A stretch of 28,461 nucleotides of DNA from an uncultured Bacteroidales bacterium (GCA_937877465.1 CALFIT010000062.1:1-28461), one strand, 5' to 3'. Positions 1 through 7,742 are shown, counted from the stretch's first letter. The notes: generated from the sequence alone by a model not told the origin. Numbers and translations: made by a program.

Positions 1-277
1 TGAACTGGTCGCAGGGGAAGCCGAGGATGACGAAACCTTGGTCTTGGTACTTCTTATAGAGGGCTTCCAAGCCGTCGTATTGGGGGGTGAAACCGCACTT
101 CGAGGCGGTGTTGACAATCATCAGGACCTTGCCCTTGTATTGGGCCATGTCCACCTCTTCGCCCTTGTTGTTCAGGGCCTTAAAGTCATAAATCGTAGCC
201 ATTTCTTCTGTTTTTTGTGCGCAGGCTGTCATCATCAGGACAAGTCCGACAACCATGCAGATGACGCTTTTCTTCAT
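1..277 (-). CDS. Glutathione peroxidase-like lipoprotein (C-terminus cut by window edge)
   Basis: Thiol peroxidase of the glutathione peroxidase family, reducing peroxides at the expense of thioredoxin- or glutathione-type thiols. Translation of the minus strand from the ATG at 275-277 gives 92 residues before the window ends. Residues 1-19 form a lipoprotein signal (MTAC, Cys19), so export and lipid anchoring are likely. The peroxidatic motif NTASKCGFT has Cys61 in the position held by selenocysteine in animal enzymes, and the second conserved block GFPCDQF is at the edge. The Gln and Trp of the catalytic tetrad lie outside the window. Three bases separate it from the ferritin-like gene upstream, so the two probably form an oxidative-stress operon. 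It was read directly from the sequence and the family assignment is firm; the exact reductant is not known. Confidence 0.88.
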   Translation of the reverse strand, partial: MKKSVICMVVGLVLMMTACAQKTEEMATIYDFKALNNKGEEVDMAQYKGKVLMIVNTASKCGFTPQYDGLEALYKKYQDQGFVILGFPCDQF

Positions 278-280
278 TTC

Positions 281-736
281 TTACATTTGCTTGATGAGCC
301 AGTTCTGGTAACCGATTCTCTCGATGAGGTCGAGTTGTTGCTCGCTCCAGTACATGTCTTCCTCTTCGTCCTTCAGGTATTCCTTCATGATGTCGAAGGT
401 GGTGATGTCGTCGCAAATGTCGTTCATGCACTTGCGCAGGAAGTCGATGCCTTGGATGGAGACTTGCAGCTCGGCCTTGACGTATTCGCAAGGCTCGGCG
501 ATGATCTTGCCTTCGGGACGCATTTCGTGCTTCACTTCGCCGCCGAGGTCGAGGATGCGGTCGATGAACTTGTCGACCCAGCCCATTTCCTCTTCGTGAT
601 GGCCGGTGTACTTGGTGCCGAGCTTCTCAAAGCCTTGCGAGCTGAAGAGTTTGCCTTGGAGTTTGTGGCCGAAGGCCTGATTCGAAAGGTGGGTTACGAA
701 AAACTGTAACGCATTGATTGATTTCTGTTTGTCCAT
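281..736 (-). CDS. Ferritin-like four-helix protein related to bacterioferritin, with degenerate di-iron site
   Basis: The 151-residue length and the blocks FIDRILDLGG (57-66) and LDLIERIGYQNWL (135-147) match bacterioferritin, where RILFLEG and LDLIQKMGLQNYL occur. Iron storage or peroxide detoxification would be the family role. The ferroxidase ligands are mostly missing in my by-eye alignment to E. coli Bfr: Glu51 and Glu127 are kept (Glu50, Glu124), but His54 aligns with Trp53, His130 with Asp127, Glu94 with Ser93, and Glu18 has no clear match. Cysteines are at 83, 103 and 108. It is the first gene of a probable operon with the peroxidase, and has a good -7 box at 801-808 and a palindrome above it. 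Whether it still oxidises iron is open; it could be a structural or differently metallated relative. Confidence 0.8.
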   Translation of the reverse strand: MDKQKSINALQFFVTHLSNQAFGHKLQGKLFSSQGFEKLGTKYTGHHEEEMGWVDKFIDRILDLGGEVKHEMRPEGKIIAEPCEYVKAELQVSIQGIDFLRKCMNDICDDITTFDIMKEYLKDEEEDMYWSEQQLDLIERIGYQNWLIKQM

Positions 737-800
737 TGTTTTAATGTTTAGATTATTGATTAATGTTGATATTCGTTCCGATTTTATGTCGTTTGCGATG

Positions 801-808
801 CAAAATTA
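801..808 (-). promoter_or_regulatory. Bacteroidota -7 promoter box for the ferritin-like gene
   Basis: On the minus strand this reads TAATTTTG, an exact match to the TAnnTTTG consensus of the primary sigma factor of Bacteroidota. The ferritin-like ATG lies 64 bases downstream, which leaves a normal leader. No clear TTTG -33 element is seen at the expected distance, where an inverted repeat lies instead. Confidence 0.6.
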
Positions 809-820
809 GGAAATCAATTT

Positions 821-836
821 ATATCGTGCGCGATAT
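821..836. promoter_or_regulatory. Inverted repeat ATATCG-N4-CGATAT, possible operator
   Basis: The 16 bases consist of ATATCG, four bases, then CGATAT. It lies 12-28 bases upstream of the ferritin-like gene's -7 box, in the -20 to -35 part of that promoter, where a bound regulator would affect RNA polymerase. A peroxide or iron regulator would fit the downstream genes, but the sequence does not identify one. Confidence 0.35.
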
Positions 837-853
837 TTTTTCGGTTTTTTTGG

Positions 854-878
854 GGATTGGAAAATTTTTCCACAATCC
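854..878. other. Inverted repeat downstream of the CotH-family gene
   Basis: GGATTG (854-859) pairs with CAATCC (873-878) and the adjoining GGAAAA (859-864) with TTTTCC (866-871). On the minus strand it lies 18 bases after the CotH-family stop codon. It is followed by A-runs rather than a T-run, so a Rho-independent terminator in that direction is doubtful. Confidence 0.3.
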
Positions 879-896
879 GTGTATTTTTGTTCCGCT

Positions 897-2411
897 TTAT
901 TGCACGATGAGTTTCAACGACGATTGCGAGGCCGTGCTTCTGACGGTGACGATGTACATCCCCGGATGCAGTCCCGAAAGCTGTAGCGTGGCGGTTGGGG
1001 CGGAGGTGCCTTTTTGTTGGCTGACGATGCGTCCGTCGAGCGTCGCAATGCTGATTTGCTCGATGGGGCTTGTGCTGACGAGGGTGGCTTGGTCGGTGGC
1101 GGGATTGGGATAAAGTCCGCAAAGTGGTTCGTCGTGCGTCTCCACGTCCAAGAGGCTGATGTAACCATCGAGCCACGCAAGGCGGTTGGCCAGCCAGTCC
1201 GACACATAGTCGACATGGCTCGCGTCGAAGGAGAAGTCGGGCCATGCCATGTGTTCCTTTGCGTAGTATCCGCTGTATCTCAGGAAGTTGACATGGGTTT
1301 GATACCGATACATGATGTGCTGGTGCGAGAGGGTGGTGCCGCGAAGGGCCGCCCAGCGGTGCATGACCTTTGAGCAGAAGCCTCCGTGTTCCTTGTCTTG
1401 CAAAAGCCTGTCAAACAGTCCGTTGGAGAGTATGCCGGTATATTCAGGCCAGGGCGTGCCGTCGTACTTGTCGCCAAGGGTGGCGTCCATGTCCCAAGGG
1501 ACGAAAAAGTAGGGTTCGTTCTCCTTGTAGCGGGCCACATAGATGTTTTTGCCCGTGTTGTCCATCGCGTTCAAGACGTTGATGAAGATGAAATAGTCCA
1601 CCATGTTGTCAATCTGGACGCGGTGGTAGATGTCGGCGTAGAAGTCGTCGTCGTCGCTGTTGACCACGAAGTCGATGAAGTTGTAGAGGTTGGCCCAGTC
1701 GATGGCTTCGTCAGGGTATTTGAACTCGAATCCGCCCATCATGGTCTGGCTGTTGTCGTAGCCTTCGGGCACCGATCCGTAGGTGGTCGCGCCCCATTCC
1801 TTGCCTTTGTACAGCTCGCCTCGGATGTTGCCGTTGTACGACTTCAGCTTGAGTTGTTTCTTGTCGACTTTTTCCGTGACCAAGTAAATCCCGTAATACA
1901 CGTCGTTGAGGTACACCTCGGCATAGTCCATGTGGACGCAGCTTTGGGCTTCGGGTTCAAGTGCTTGATAATAAGGTTGGTGCATTTCGCGCCAAAGGTC
2001 GTAGCAGGTGATGGAGCGTGCGCGCAGCGGCTCGTTGTAGGCGGCAATCAGAAACCAGTCGTCGTCGGAGCGCATGTTCAGCAGCGAGTGGTTCTCGGTC
2101 ACGGTGCCCGATTCGTCGGCCCAAAACTCGATGCGATAGGAGCGTTTGGGGAAGCCCACCGACGAGCCGCCGTGGATCTTGATGCCGATGGGCGACGAGA
2201 ACGATTCGCCGTTAGGGTCGGTGATACTGAAATGGGCCAAGGTGAGCGGCTGGCCCCAGATGATGCCGTTGGGTGCCGAAATCCTGATGACAGGCAGGCT
2301 GCGGACCGAGTCTTGCTGCACCGAAGCCATGGCATGGATGCCGAATGAGGCCCAGACGAATGCCATCACAAGGCAGGCCGTGTGGCGATATTTTGTACTT
2401 TGACGTTTCAT
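897..2411 (-). CDS. CotH kinase family protein with type IX secretion sorting domain
   Basis: The 504-residue protein starts with an N-terminal signal peptide (hydrophobic residues about 10-29). Residues about 40-400 are a CotH-like domain: GIKIHGGSS, PKRSYRIEF, the DNTGKNIY segment and the metal-binding PWDMDATLG motif typical of this secreted atypical-kinase fold. The last ~75 residues begin LYPNPATDQ and end LKLIVQ, the pattern of a type A T9SS sorting domain, which is normally removed as the protein is attached at the cell surface or released. Expected location is therefore outside the cell. The family includes the spore-coat kinase CotH, but the substrate here is unknown. It is the last gene of the run after the Ig-like lipoprotein, with 10 bases between them. 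Family assignment is firm. Confidence 0.88.
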   Translation of the reverse strand: MKRQSTKYRHTACLVMAFVWASFGIHAMASVQQDSVRSLPVIRISAPNGIIWGQPLTLAHFSITDPNGESFSSPIGIKIHGGSSVGFPKRSYRIEFWADESGTVTENHSLLNMRSDDDWFLIAAYNEPLRARSITCYDLWREMHQPYYQALEPEAQSCVHMDYAEVYLNDVYYGIYLVTEKVDKKQLKLKSYNGNIRGELYKGKEWGATTYGSVPEGYDNSQTMMGGFEFKYPDEAIDWANLYNFIDFVVNSDDDDFYADIYHRVQIDNMVDYFIFINVLNAMDNTGKNIYVARYKENEPYFFVPWDMDATLGDKYDGTPWPEYTGILSNGLFDRLLQDKEHGGFCSKVMHRWAALRGTTLSHQHIMYRYQTHVNFLRYSGYYAKEHMAWPDFSFDASHVDYVSDWLANRLAWLDGYISLLDVETHDEPLCGLYPNPATDQATLVSTSPIEQISIATLDGRIVSQQKGTSAPTATLQLSGLHPGMYIVTVRSTASQSSLKLIVQ

Positions 2412-2421
2412 AATCAGTCGT

Positions 2422-4167
2422 TTAGTAAGTTAACTCCCAAACATCTTCCAAGTCAATGTCCCAGCCGGCCTTCAGTTCGAGCGGGTCGCGGTAGTCGAGG
2501 ATGGTTTCGGGCAGCGTGCGGCGATGGTAGTTGCCCGTGCTCCATTTGCCGTTGCCGTCGGCGTCGAGGAGGGCGCGGAGCTTGTATTTGGCGGGCATGA
2601 GATGGTCGAACATCACCTCTTGCTTCTTGTTGATAGTCTGTTGTTTGAGCACCTTTCCGCTCTCGTCGGTGAGTTGCACGACGACTTGCCTCATGCCTTC
2701 GGGCGGGCTGACGGTGATGTAGATGTTGCCGTATTCGTCGTCGCCCATGACGTGGAAGTCGGCCTTGATGGTTTCGTTGGTGCGGCCCCGAATGCCGAAA
2801 AACACCGAGTCGGGAATCTCGAAGCTGTAGCTCGAATCGGCGCTGAACGGGGTACACAGCCTGAACTTCAGCCCTTCCTCGTCGGCAGGCTCGAAGGCGA
2901 GTCGGCCATAATATAAAGAGGTGTCGCACTTCAACACGGCCGAGTCGGGCATCTCATAGCGCACGATGGGTTCGGAGAACTTTAGGATGAGGTCGTCGCC
3001 CGCAATCAGGCCGCCGCGCCCAAGCAGGTTGTTGCTCACTTTCAGGGTTTCGGGCTTCTTGTTGCGTGCGTTCTTGTCCTTGAATTTCAGGCTGTAGCGC
3101 GTCGAGTCGTTGATGATCGTGTCGTATTTCACCTGCACCCAAAGGCTGTCTTTGACGTTGGGCGTGAAGTACCACCAAACGGTGTCGGACGCGGCGGAAT
3201 GCGTCGCGACGAGGTTAAAGGTGTCGGGCAGCATTTCGGGGGTCATGACGACGGCGTCTTGGGCGGGATGGCGGAACACGAAGCGCAGCAGCCCTTCTTC
3301 GACGAGTTTCTTCTCCAAAAGCACCTGCGTCGAGTCCACTTCGGTGAACATGTACAAGGTGAGGTCGAGGCTGTTTTGGTCATACACCGGAAGCGTGGCC
3401 GTCCCGACAGCAACGGAGTCCACCACAATCGTGTCGTTGGCTTTCGGCAAAGCCGTTTGCTTATAGGAAGCCGCCACCAAAGTATCCAAAAACGCCACTG
3501 CCTCATTGGGCAAGTCGAAATAAAGGTTGGCGTTGACGTCCTTCAGGGCGAAGACCAAGTATTGCTTGTCGGCCAAGCCGTCGAGCTTGAAGTTGCCTTC
3601 CTTGTCGGTCTTGGTGATGTAGTTGGGCGCCGTCGTCATCGGCAGCGAGTCCAAGTTGTCGCGGTCGGCGGCATAGAGCGAGACGTAGACGTTTTCGACG
3701 GGTTTCTTGTCGTCGGCGTTCACCACCTTTCCGGCGATGCAGAGCGTGTCGATGTGGTCGCCGGTGGAGAAGCTGTACACATAGTCCTTGAACTGGTTGC
3801 CCTCGTGCAGGTCCTTGATGGCCGCGCCGAAGTTGATGGTGTAGGTGGTGTTGGCGGCCAAGTCTTCCTTGAACTTGATGACCACGGTCTTGTTTTTCAG
3901 CTTGATGTCGGGCTTCTCGCTCAAAGGCGGCGAAATCAGCACGTTTTGGTTGGCGTTTTCGAGGGTGACATATTCGTCGAAGGTGACCTCGATCTTCTTG
4001 TTGATGAAGTTGGTGCTATGGTTTTCGGGCGCGGTCGCGACGACAACGGGCGGCGTGGTGTCGCGTGGTCCGCCGGTGGGTGCCACCGCATTGGCGCAAC
4101 GCTGGGCAAGGAAGGCCGTCAGCAGCAGACCCAAACACACAAAGCCGTATTTCAGTTTCCGAATCAT
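2422..4167 (-). CDS. Ig-like domain (SbsA/Big_5 type) outer-membrane lipoprotein
   Basis: The 581-residue protein has an N-terminal hydrophobic segment (residues 8-21) ending at Cys24, followed by ANAVAPTGGPRDTTPP, the start typical of a widespread Bacteroidota lipoprotein family. The residues before the cysteine (AQR) make a poor lipobox, so lipidation is probable rather than certain. An SbsA Ig-like domain follows (about residues 37-135, PPVVVATAP...TYTINFG...YVYSFSTGD), then a carboxypeptidase-regulatory-like beta fold (about 143-215, IAGKVVNADDKKPVENVYVSL). The rest is beta-rich and has no recognisable domain. The role is unknown; a surface-exposed structural or binding protein is likely. 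It lies 13 bases after the GT39 gene and 10 before the CotH-family gene, in an apparent operon. Confidence 0.78.
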   Translation of the reverse strand: MIRKLKYGFVCLGLLLTAFLAQRCANAVAPTGGPRDTTPPVVVATAPENHSTNFINKKIEVTFDEYVTLENANQNVLISPPLSEKPDIKLKNKTVVIKFKEDLAANTTYTINFGAAIKDLHEGNQFKDYVYSFSTGDHIDTLCIAGKVVNADDKKPVENVYVSLYAADRDNLDSLPMTTAPNYITKTDKEGNFKLDGLADKQYLVFALKDVNANLYFDLPNEAVAFLDTLVAASYKQTALPKANDTIVVDSVAVGTATLPVYDQNSLDLTLYMFTEVDSTQVLLEKKLVEEGLLRFVFRHPAQDAVVMTPEMLPDTFNLVATHSAASDTVWWYFTPNVKDSLWVQVKYDTIINDSTRYSLKFKDKNARNKKPETLKVSNNLLGRGGLIAGDDLILKFSEPIVRYEMPDSAVLKCDTSLYYGRLAFEPADEEGLKFRLCTPFSADSSYSFEIPDSVFFGIRGRTNETIKADFHVMGDDEYGNIYITVSPPEGMRQVVVQLTDESGKVLKQQTINKKQEVMFDHLMPAKYKLRALLDADGNGKWSTGNYHRRTLPETILDYRDPLELKAGWDIDLEDVWELTY

Positions 4168-4180
4168 GGGGCAAAGATAG

Positions 4181-6067
4181 TCATTTTTTCTCCCTCACGG
4201 CGATTTTGATGCGTTCATCGTGTGCGTTGGCCGTCCTTTCGGGTGCGAAAAGGGCCATTCGGTTGCCGATGGCGAAGGTGACGACGTGTTGCCCGACGGG
4301 GATGCGCGTGTCAACGATGGCAAACAGATGACCGTGGCAGGTGTCTTCGGGTTGCAGCACGGGCAGCGGCGCGTAGTGGCAAGGCAAGGTGACGTTGAGT
4401 TCGGGAAACAGCACGCGGAGGCTCATGTCTAATGTGCTTTGGCTGAAGTCGATAGGCGCGGGGTAGGGGTTATGGATGGCGAAATCCATCCAAAGCGTGT
4501 CGCCATGATGGAAAACGGGGATGCCGCTGTCGTCGCCAAGGGTCAAGCGGAAATCGGCCTGTAGGCGGTTGGCCGACTGGAACTGCTCGGCGAGGTAGCC
4601 CTCAAAAGTCACGTCGCCCACCCGGAACTCGCTCGAAAGGTCGATGACCGGCCCGCAAACGAACACCGAGTGCCCCGTCCAAGCCTTGTCGAACTGCCAG
4701 AGGTCGTATTGCGTCTTGCGGTCGTAAAAACTTCGCAAAGTGGAGCTTTCGTTTCCCGTAAAGTAATGATACAGAGCGGGTTGCTGAAACGAGCCTTGGA
4801 ACGCCACAGGACTTTCGCCCGCCACCGTTTCGATGGCTTTGTAATGCTTTTCCTTGCCATGGTAGCCAAAACGGTCGGCCAAAGGCGTCAACAAAAGTAT
4901 CCTTACCGCCAGAACCAAAATTAGGGAAGGTAAAACGAACCGCTTTATGTATTTTGTCAACTTCTTGTCGATCATGGCTCTGCGATAGACCAACACCACG
5001 GCAGGAATCATGCAGACGACGGTCCAATGCGGCTCCACATGCCCTCGGAAGGCCATCAGCCAGAAGAAGAAAAAGAAGCCGATGATAACGAAGCATAAGC
5101 CTCGTTCAAATACTTCTTGAGGGGCTCTTTCTCTGGATTGCTTCGCTTCGCTCGCAATGACGTCACAACCGTCTTGTGGCGTCATTGCGAGGAGGCACGA
5201 CGAAGCAATCCATGGTTTGTGCTTGAATAATACATACACCACTGCTCCAAAAGTAAACGGATTGAAAATCAACAGTTGATTGGGCAGGTACTCCCAAAAA
5301 TAGCTCCAGCGGAACGGCTCGCTGCGCTGCGAAAGATGGTAGCGGAAACTCGGGAAGTCGGCGTTGACTTGCCAAAGGATGTGCGGCATCAGCAAGGCCA
5401 AGGCCACGAGGCAGGCAACCCAAAACTTGCCGTCTTTCAACAGTTTAAGATTGGAAAGCACGACCAAGCCCAAGAGCAGGAAAGCGTGGTATTTGCTGTA
5501 GACCATCAAGGCCATCAGCAGACCCATCAGCAAGGCGTTTTTCCATGAGTTGTCGCTCAGATAGCGTTGATACACAAGGAGAAACAAGGCCGAGAACAGA
5601 ATCAGACCCGCATCGGGCGTGGTGACGAAGCCGTAGATGTTGAACATCACGACGGAGCAGGCGATGATGAGGAAGAGTTGAGAGTTTAGAGTTGAGAGTT
5701 TAGAGTTTGCTTCGCTCATGTCATTCTTGTGTAAGCTTACGGGTTGACGGGAATCTATGGGCGAAGAAAGGTTAGCGTTGTAAGTTGCGATTTTCCAAAT
5801 CACCCAAAGTGAAAGCGTGGAGAAAACAATCGTCAAGAACCTCACACCCAAGGTGCCGGAAAATAAATGGCTGCTCAAGAAGGTCATCAGGCCGACCATG
5901 GGCGGGTGGTCGAAATAACCCCAAGCAAGGTGTTCGCCGTAAAGGGCATAATACGCCTCGTCCTCTTGGATTTCGGTGAAAACGCCTTGCAGCAAATTGA
6001 CGACAAACCAAATGAAAAGGCCACAACAAAGGCAAAACCTCCAATTGAAAATCTTGTCCTTTGTCAT
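4181..6067 (-). CDS. ArnT/PMT-like GT39 membrane glycosyltransferase with two in-frame repeat insertions
   Basis: Multi-spanning protein that would transfer a sugar from a polyprenyl-phosphate donor on the outer face of the inner membrane. The N-terminal block EDEAYYALYGEHLAWGYFDHPP after the first membrane segment is the GT39 (PMT_2) signature with its acidic catalytic residues. About ten hydrophobic segments follow, then a soluble beta-rich C-terminus. I chose the ATG at 6065-6067 (MTKDKIFNW, 628 residues), since the upstream in-frame ATG at 6112 adds a non-conserved stretch. Two oddities break the membrane domain: a tandem 14-bp repeat at 5674-5708 (translated SKLSTLNSQL) and a 77-bp palindromic element at 5135-5211 (translated DVIASEAKQS). 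Both stay open. It follows glnA by 50 bases. Sugar and acceptor cannot be told. Confidence 0.82.
   Translation of the reverse strand: MTKDKIFNWRFCLCCGLFIWFVVNLLQGVFTEIQEDEAYYALYGEHLAWGYFDHPPMVGLMTFLSSHLFSGTLGVRFLTIVFSTLSLWVIWKIATYNANLSSPIDSRQPVSLHKNDMSEANSKLSTLNSQLFLIIACSVVMFNIYGFVTTPDAGLILFSALFLLVYQRYLSDNSWKNALLMGLLMALMVYSKYHAFLLLGLVVLSNLKLLKDGKFWVACLVALALLMPHILWQVNADFPSFRYHLSQRSEPFRWSYFWEYLPNQLLIFNPFTFGAVVYVLFKHKPWIASSCLLAMTPQDGCDVIASEAKQSRERAPQEVFERGLCFVIIGFFFFFWLMAFRGHVEPHWTVVCMIPAVVLVYRRAMIDKKLTKYIKRFVLPSLILVLAVRILLLTPLADRFGYHGKEKHYKAIETVAGESPVAFQGSFQQPALYHYFTGNESSTLRSFYDRKTQYDLWQFDKAWTGHSVFVCGPVIDLSSEFRVGDVTFEGYLAEQFQSANRLQADFRLTLGDDSGIPVFHHGDTLWMDFAIHNPYPAPIDFSQSTLDMSLRVLFPELNVTLPCHYAPLPVLQPEDTCHGHLFAIVDTRIPVGQHVVTFAIGNRMALFAPERTANAHDERIKIAVREKK
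5135..5211. repeat. Palindromic repeat of the 'VIASEAKQS' type inside a coding gene
   Basis: Outer arms GGATTGCTTCG (5135-5145) and CGAAGCAATCC (5201-5211) are perfect inverted copies, as are inner arms CTCGCAATGACG (5151-5162) and CGTCATTGCGAG (5180-5191). The unit matches the dispersed palindrome seen in many bacterial genomes whose translation gives VIASEAKQS-like strings. Here it sits in frame in the GT39 gene, between two membrane segments, and contains no stop in that frame. Confidence 0.8.
5674..5708. repeat. Tandem 14-bp repeat, 2.5 copies, inside the GT39 gene
   Basis: AGAGTTGAGAGTTT occurs twice in succession (5674-5687, 5688-5701), followed by a half copy AGAGTTT (5702-5708). The minus-strand translation is SKLSTLNSQL. 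The composition is unlike the surrounding coding sequence, which suggests a late insertion or slippage expansion tolerated in a loop. Confidence 0.75.
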
Positions 6068-6080
6068 GGCCGTTTGGTTT

Positions 6081-6113
6081 GTTGTAGGGCTGTCACACCG
6101 TGGCAGCCGCAAC
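6081..6113. other. Stem-loop between glnA and the GT39 gene
   Basis: GGCTG-TCAC-ACC-GTGG-CAGCC (6088-6108) folds into a strong hairpin, extended outward by GTTG (6081-6084) and CAAC (6110-6113). It begins a few bases past the glnA stop and ends 14 bases before the GT39 start. No T-run follows on the minus strand, so it may act as an RNA stabilising, processing or attenuation element rather than a full terminator. Confidence 0.4.
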
Positions 6114-6117
6114 AGTG

Positions 6118-7629
6118 TTATCCCACGTGAATGTTTTCCTTCACCAATTTCAGGATCTTCTCCGTGTCATTGCCGAGTTCCTTGCGGAGGTTGGCATCGT
6201 TGAAGTTGGTGAGGAATTTGATCATATAGTCGACGATGTTGTCGGAGAACACGCCCTTGGCGGTGTAGATCTCGCGGTCCTTGGCCAATTCCTTGGCGGC
6301 GGCCACGCAGCTGTCGGGCAGTTGTTCAAGGCTCTCCTGGAGCTTCTTGTTCTTGTCGTCGTGGATGTTGACGCCGAGGCCGACGTAGGTCTTTTCGGCC
6401 ACTTCGAGGGCGTTGGGCATCTCGAAGCCGTGGCGGGCGGCGCAGCAGAGGGCGGCCATCAGCAGGTACATGTCGGCGCAGCCGTCGGAGGCACGCCATT
6501 CGAAGGTCTGCTTGTCGCTGAAGTCCTTGTTCGACTTCTTCTCGAGCGGGTTGGCATTGGCGGCCATGTCCTTGCCATTATTAATCCAGCCGAGCGGCAC
6601 GCGCACCAAGGCACTGCGGTTGGAGTAGGACCAGCACAGCGAGGTCGGGGCTTCCTGATGCGGCACCAAGCGCAGGAACGACAGCGGGTTGGGGTTGCCG
6701 AAGGCGGGCAGCGAGGTGCCGGCGTCCATGTAACCGGCGATGGCTTTCTTGCCGTAGTCGCTGAGTTCGCCCTTGTTGACCATCACGCTCTTGCCGTCTT
6801 TCGTGAACTTGCAGTGGACGTGCATTCCCGAGCCGGCCTTGCCCACGGTGATCTTCGGGGCGAAGGTCAGGGTGACGCCATATTCGTAGGCCAACTGGCG
6901 CATGATCCATTTGGCGACCACCAATTGGTCGGCGGCATCTTCGATGTTGGTGGGCAAAAACTCGATTTCGTTCTGTTCGTAGATCTTGCCGTCGTAGGTG
7001 AAGTTGCCCACTTCGCTGTGACCGTACTTGATCAAGCCACCGGCTTGGGCGATGAGGCGCATGGCCTCCACGCGGTACTCGGTGAACTTGTTGAACGGTG
7101 CGCTCTCGTGGTAGCCGCGTTGGTCGGGCACCTCGTAAATTTCCTCGTCGTCGGCGATGATGTAGTATTCCAACTCGCCCATGGTCTCCATTTGCAGGCC
7201 GGTGGTCTTCTTGAACACCTCGTGCGCCTTGTGAAGGATGTGTTCGGGCGAACTCTCAAACGGCTCGCCGTCGCGGTTGTAGAACGAGCAGAGGATGTCC
7301 AAGGTGGGCGTCTCGGTGAAGGGGTTGCGGAAGGCCGTGCGGTACTTCGGCACCACGTAGAGGTCGCTCTTTCCGGCTTCGATGAAGGGGAACAGGCTCG
7401 ACCCATCGACGCGCTCGCCGGCGGTGAGGATGTTCTCAAGATGTTCCGCGCTGTGAATCACGAAGTTGAGGGTTTTCAGTTTGCCGTCCCAGCCACAATA
7501 GTGGAAGTTGACGAATTCGATTTGGTTTTCCTCGCAATAACGGATGATGTCGGCGCGAGTGAATTCCGATGCAGGCTTCTGGAGGTACTGCACCAGACGA
7601 TTGGGGTTCATTGCAATTCTTTGGTCCAT
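6118..7629 (-). CDS. glnA: Glutamine synthetase, type I fold, Bacteroidota ~500-residue form
   Basis: Makes glutamine from glutamate, ammonia and ATP in the cytoplasm. The 503 residues show the beta-grasp N-domain and the catalytic domain in order: MGELEYYI (first Glu ligands), EQNEIEF, APKITVGKAGSGMHVHCKF (ATP and ligand His), NRSALVRVP, and EWRASDGCADMYL near the C-terminus. The adenylylation loop NLYDLP of enterobacterial GlnA is not visible, so control by adenylylation is unlikely. The ATG at 7629 was taken; a second at 7611 is possible. It is transcribed from the palindromic promoter at 7688-7705, and GT39, Ig-like lipoprotein and CotH-family genes follow on the same strand. Some members of this family act on other amines, so strict glutamine synthetase activity is likely but not certain. 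Confidence 0.9.
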   Translation of the reverse strand: MDQRIAMNPNRLVQYLQKPASEFTRADIIRYCEENQIEFVNFHYCGWDGKLKTLNFVIHSAEHLENILTAGERVDGSSLFPFIEAGKSDLYVVPKYRTAFRNPFTETPTLDILCSFYNRDGEPFESSPEHILHKAHEVFKKTTGLQMETMGELEYYIIADDEEIYEVPDQRGYHESAPFNKFTEYRVEAMRLIAQAGGLIKYGHSEVGNFTYDGKIYEQNEIEFLPTNIEDAADQLVVAKWIMRQLAYEYGVTLTFAPKITVGKAGSGMHVHCKFTKDGKSVMVNKGELSDYGKKAIAGYMDAGTSLPAFGNPNPLSFLRLVPHQEAPTSLCWSYSNRSALVRVPLGWINNGKDMAANANPLEKKSNKDFSDKQTFEWRASDGCADMYLLMAALCCAARHGFEMPNALEVAEKTYVGLGVNIHDDKNKKLQESLEQLPDSCVAAAKELAKDREIYTAKGVFSDNIVDYMIKFLTNFNDANLRKELGNDTEKILKLVKENIHVG

Positions 7630-7687
7630 TACGTTTGTTGTATTTAAGATTCAAGATTTAAAATTTCAAGTGATTCTGATGTTTTTG

Positions 7688-7705
7688 TATTTTTGCGCAA
7701 AAATA
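7688..7705. promoter_or_regulatory. Palindromic bidirectional promoter core between glnA and a small gene
   Basis: TATTTTTGCGCAAAAATA is a perfect 18-bp palindrome. Its left half is a plus-strand -7 box (7688-7695, TATTTTTG) facing the 68-residue gene at 7743, and its right half is the same box on the minus strand (7698-7705) facing glnA, 69 bases away. On the minus strand a TTG/TTTG run lies about 18-22 bases upstream, a fair -33 element; the plus side has none that is obvious. Transcripts would start only a few bases apart. Confidence 0.65.
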
Positions 7706-7742
7706 GGAATTATTATCGAATAGCAAGCAAAACAAAAGAATT

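Noticed and set aside
38..709. Open frame of 223 residues on the plus strand
   Set aside because: It lies opposite the peroxidase and ferritin-like genes, whose minus-strand products have clear family motifs; it shows the Val/Leu/His-rich composition of an antisense shadow.
1386..4209. Long plus-strand open frames at 1386-2348 and 3199-4209
   Set aside because: Both are mirror frames of the CotH-family and Ig-like genes caused by GC-rich codon use; no motif or promoter supports them.
6100..7647. 515-residue plus-strand open frame opposite glnA
   Set aside because: It is a full antisense shadow of glutamine synthetase with low-complexity Val/His/Gly content.
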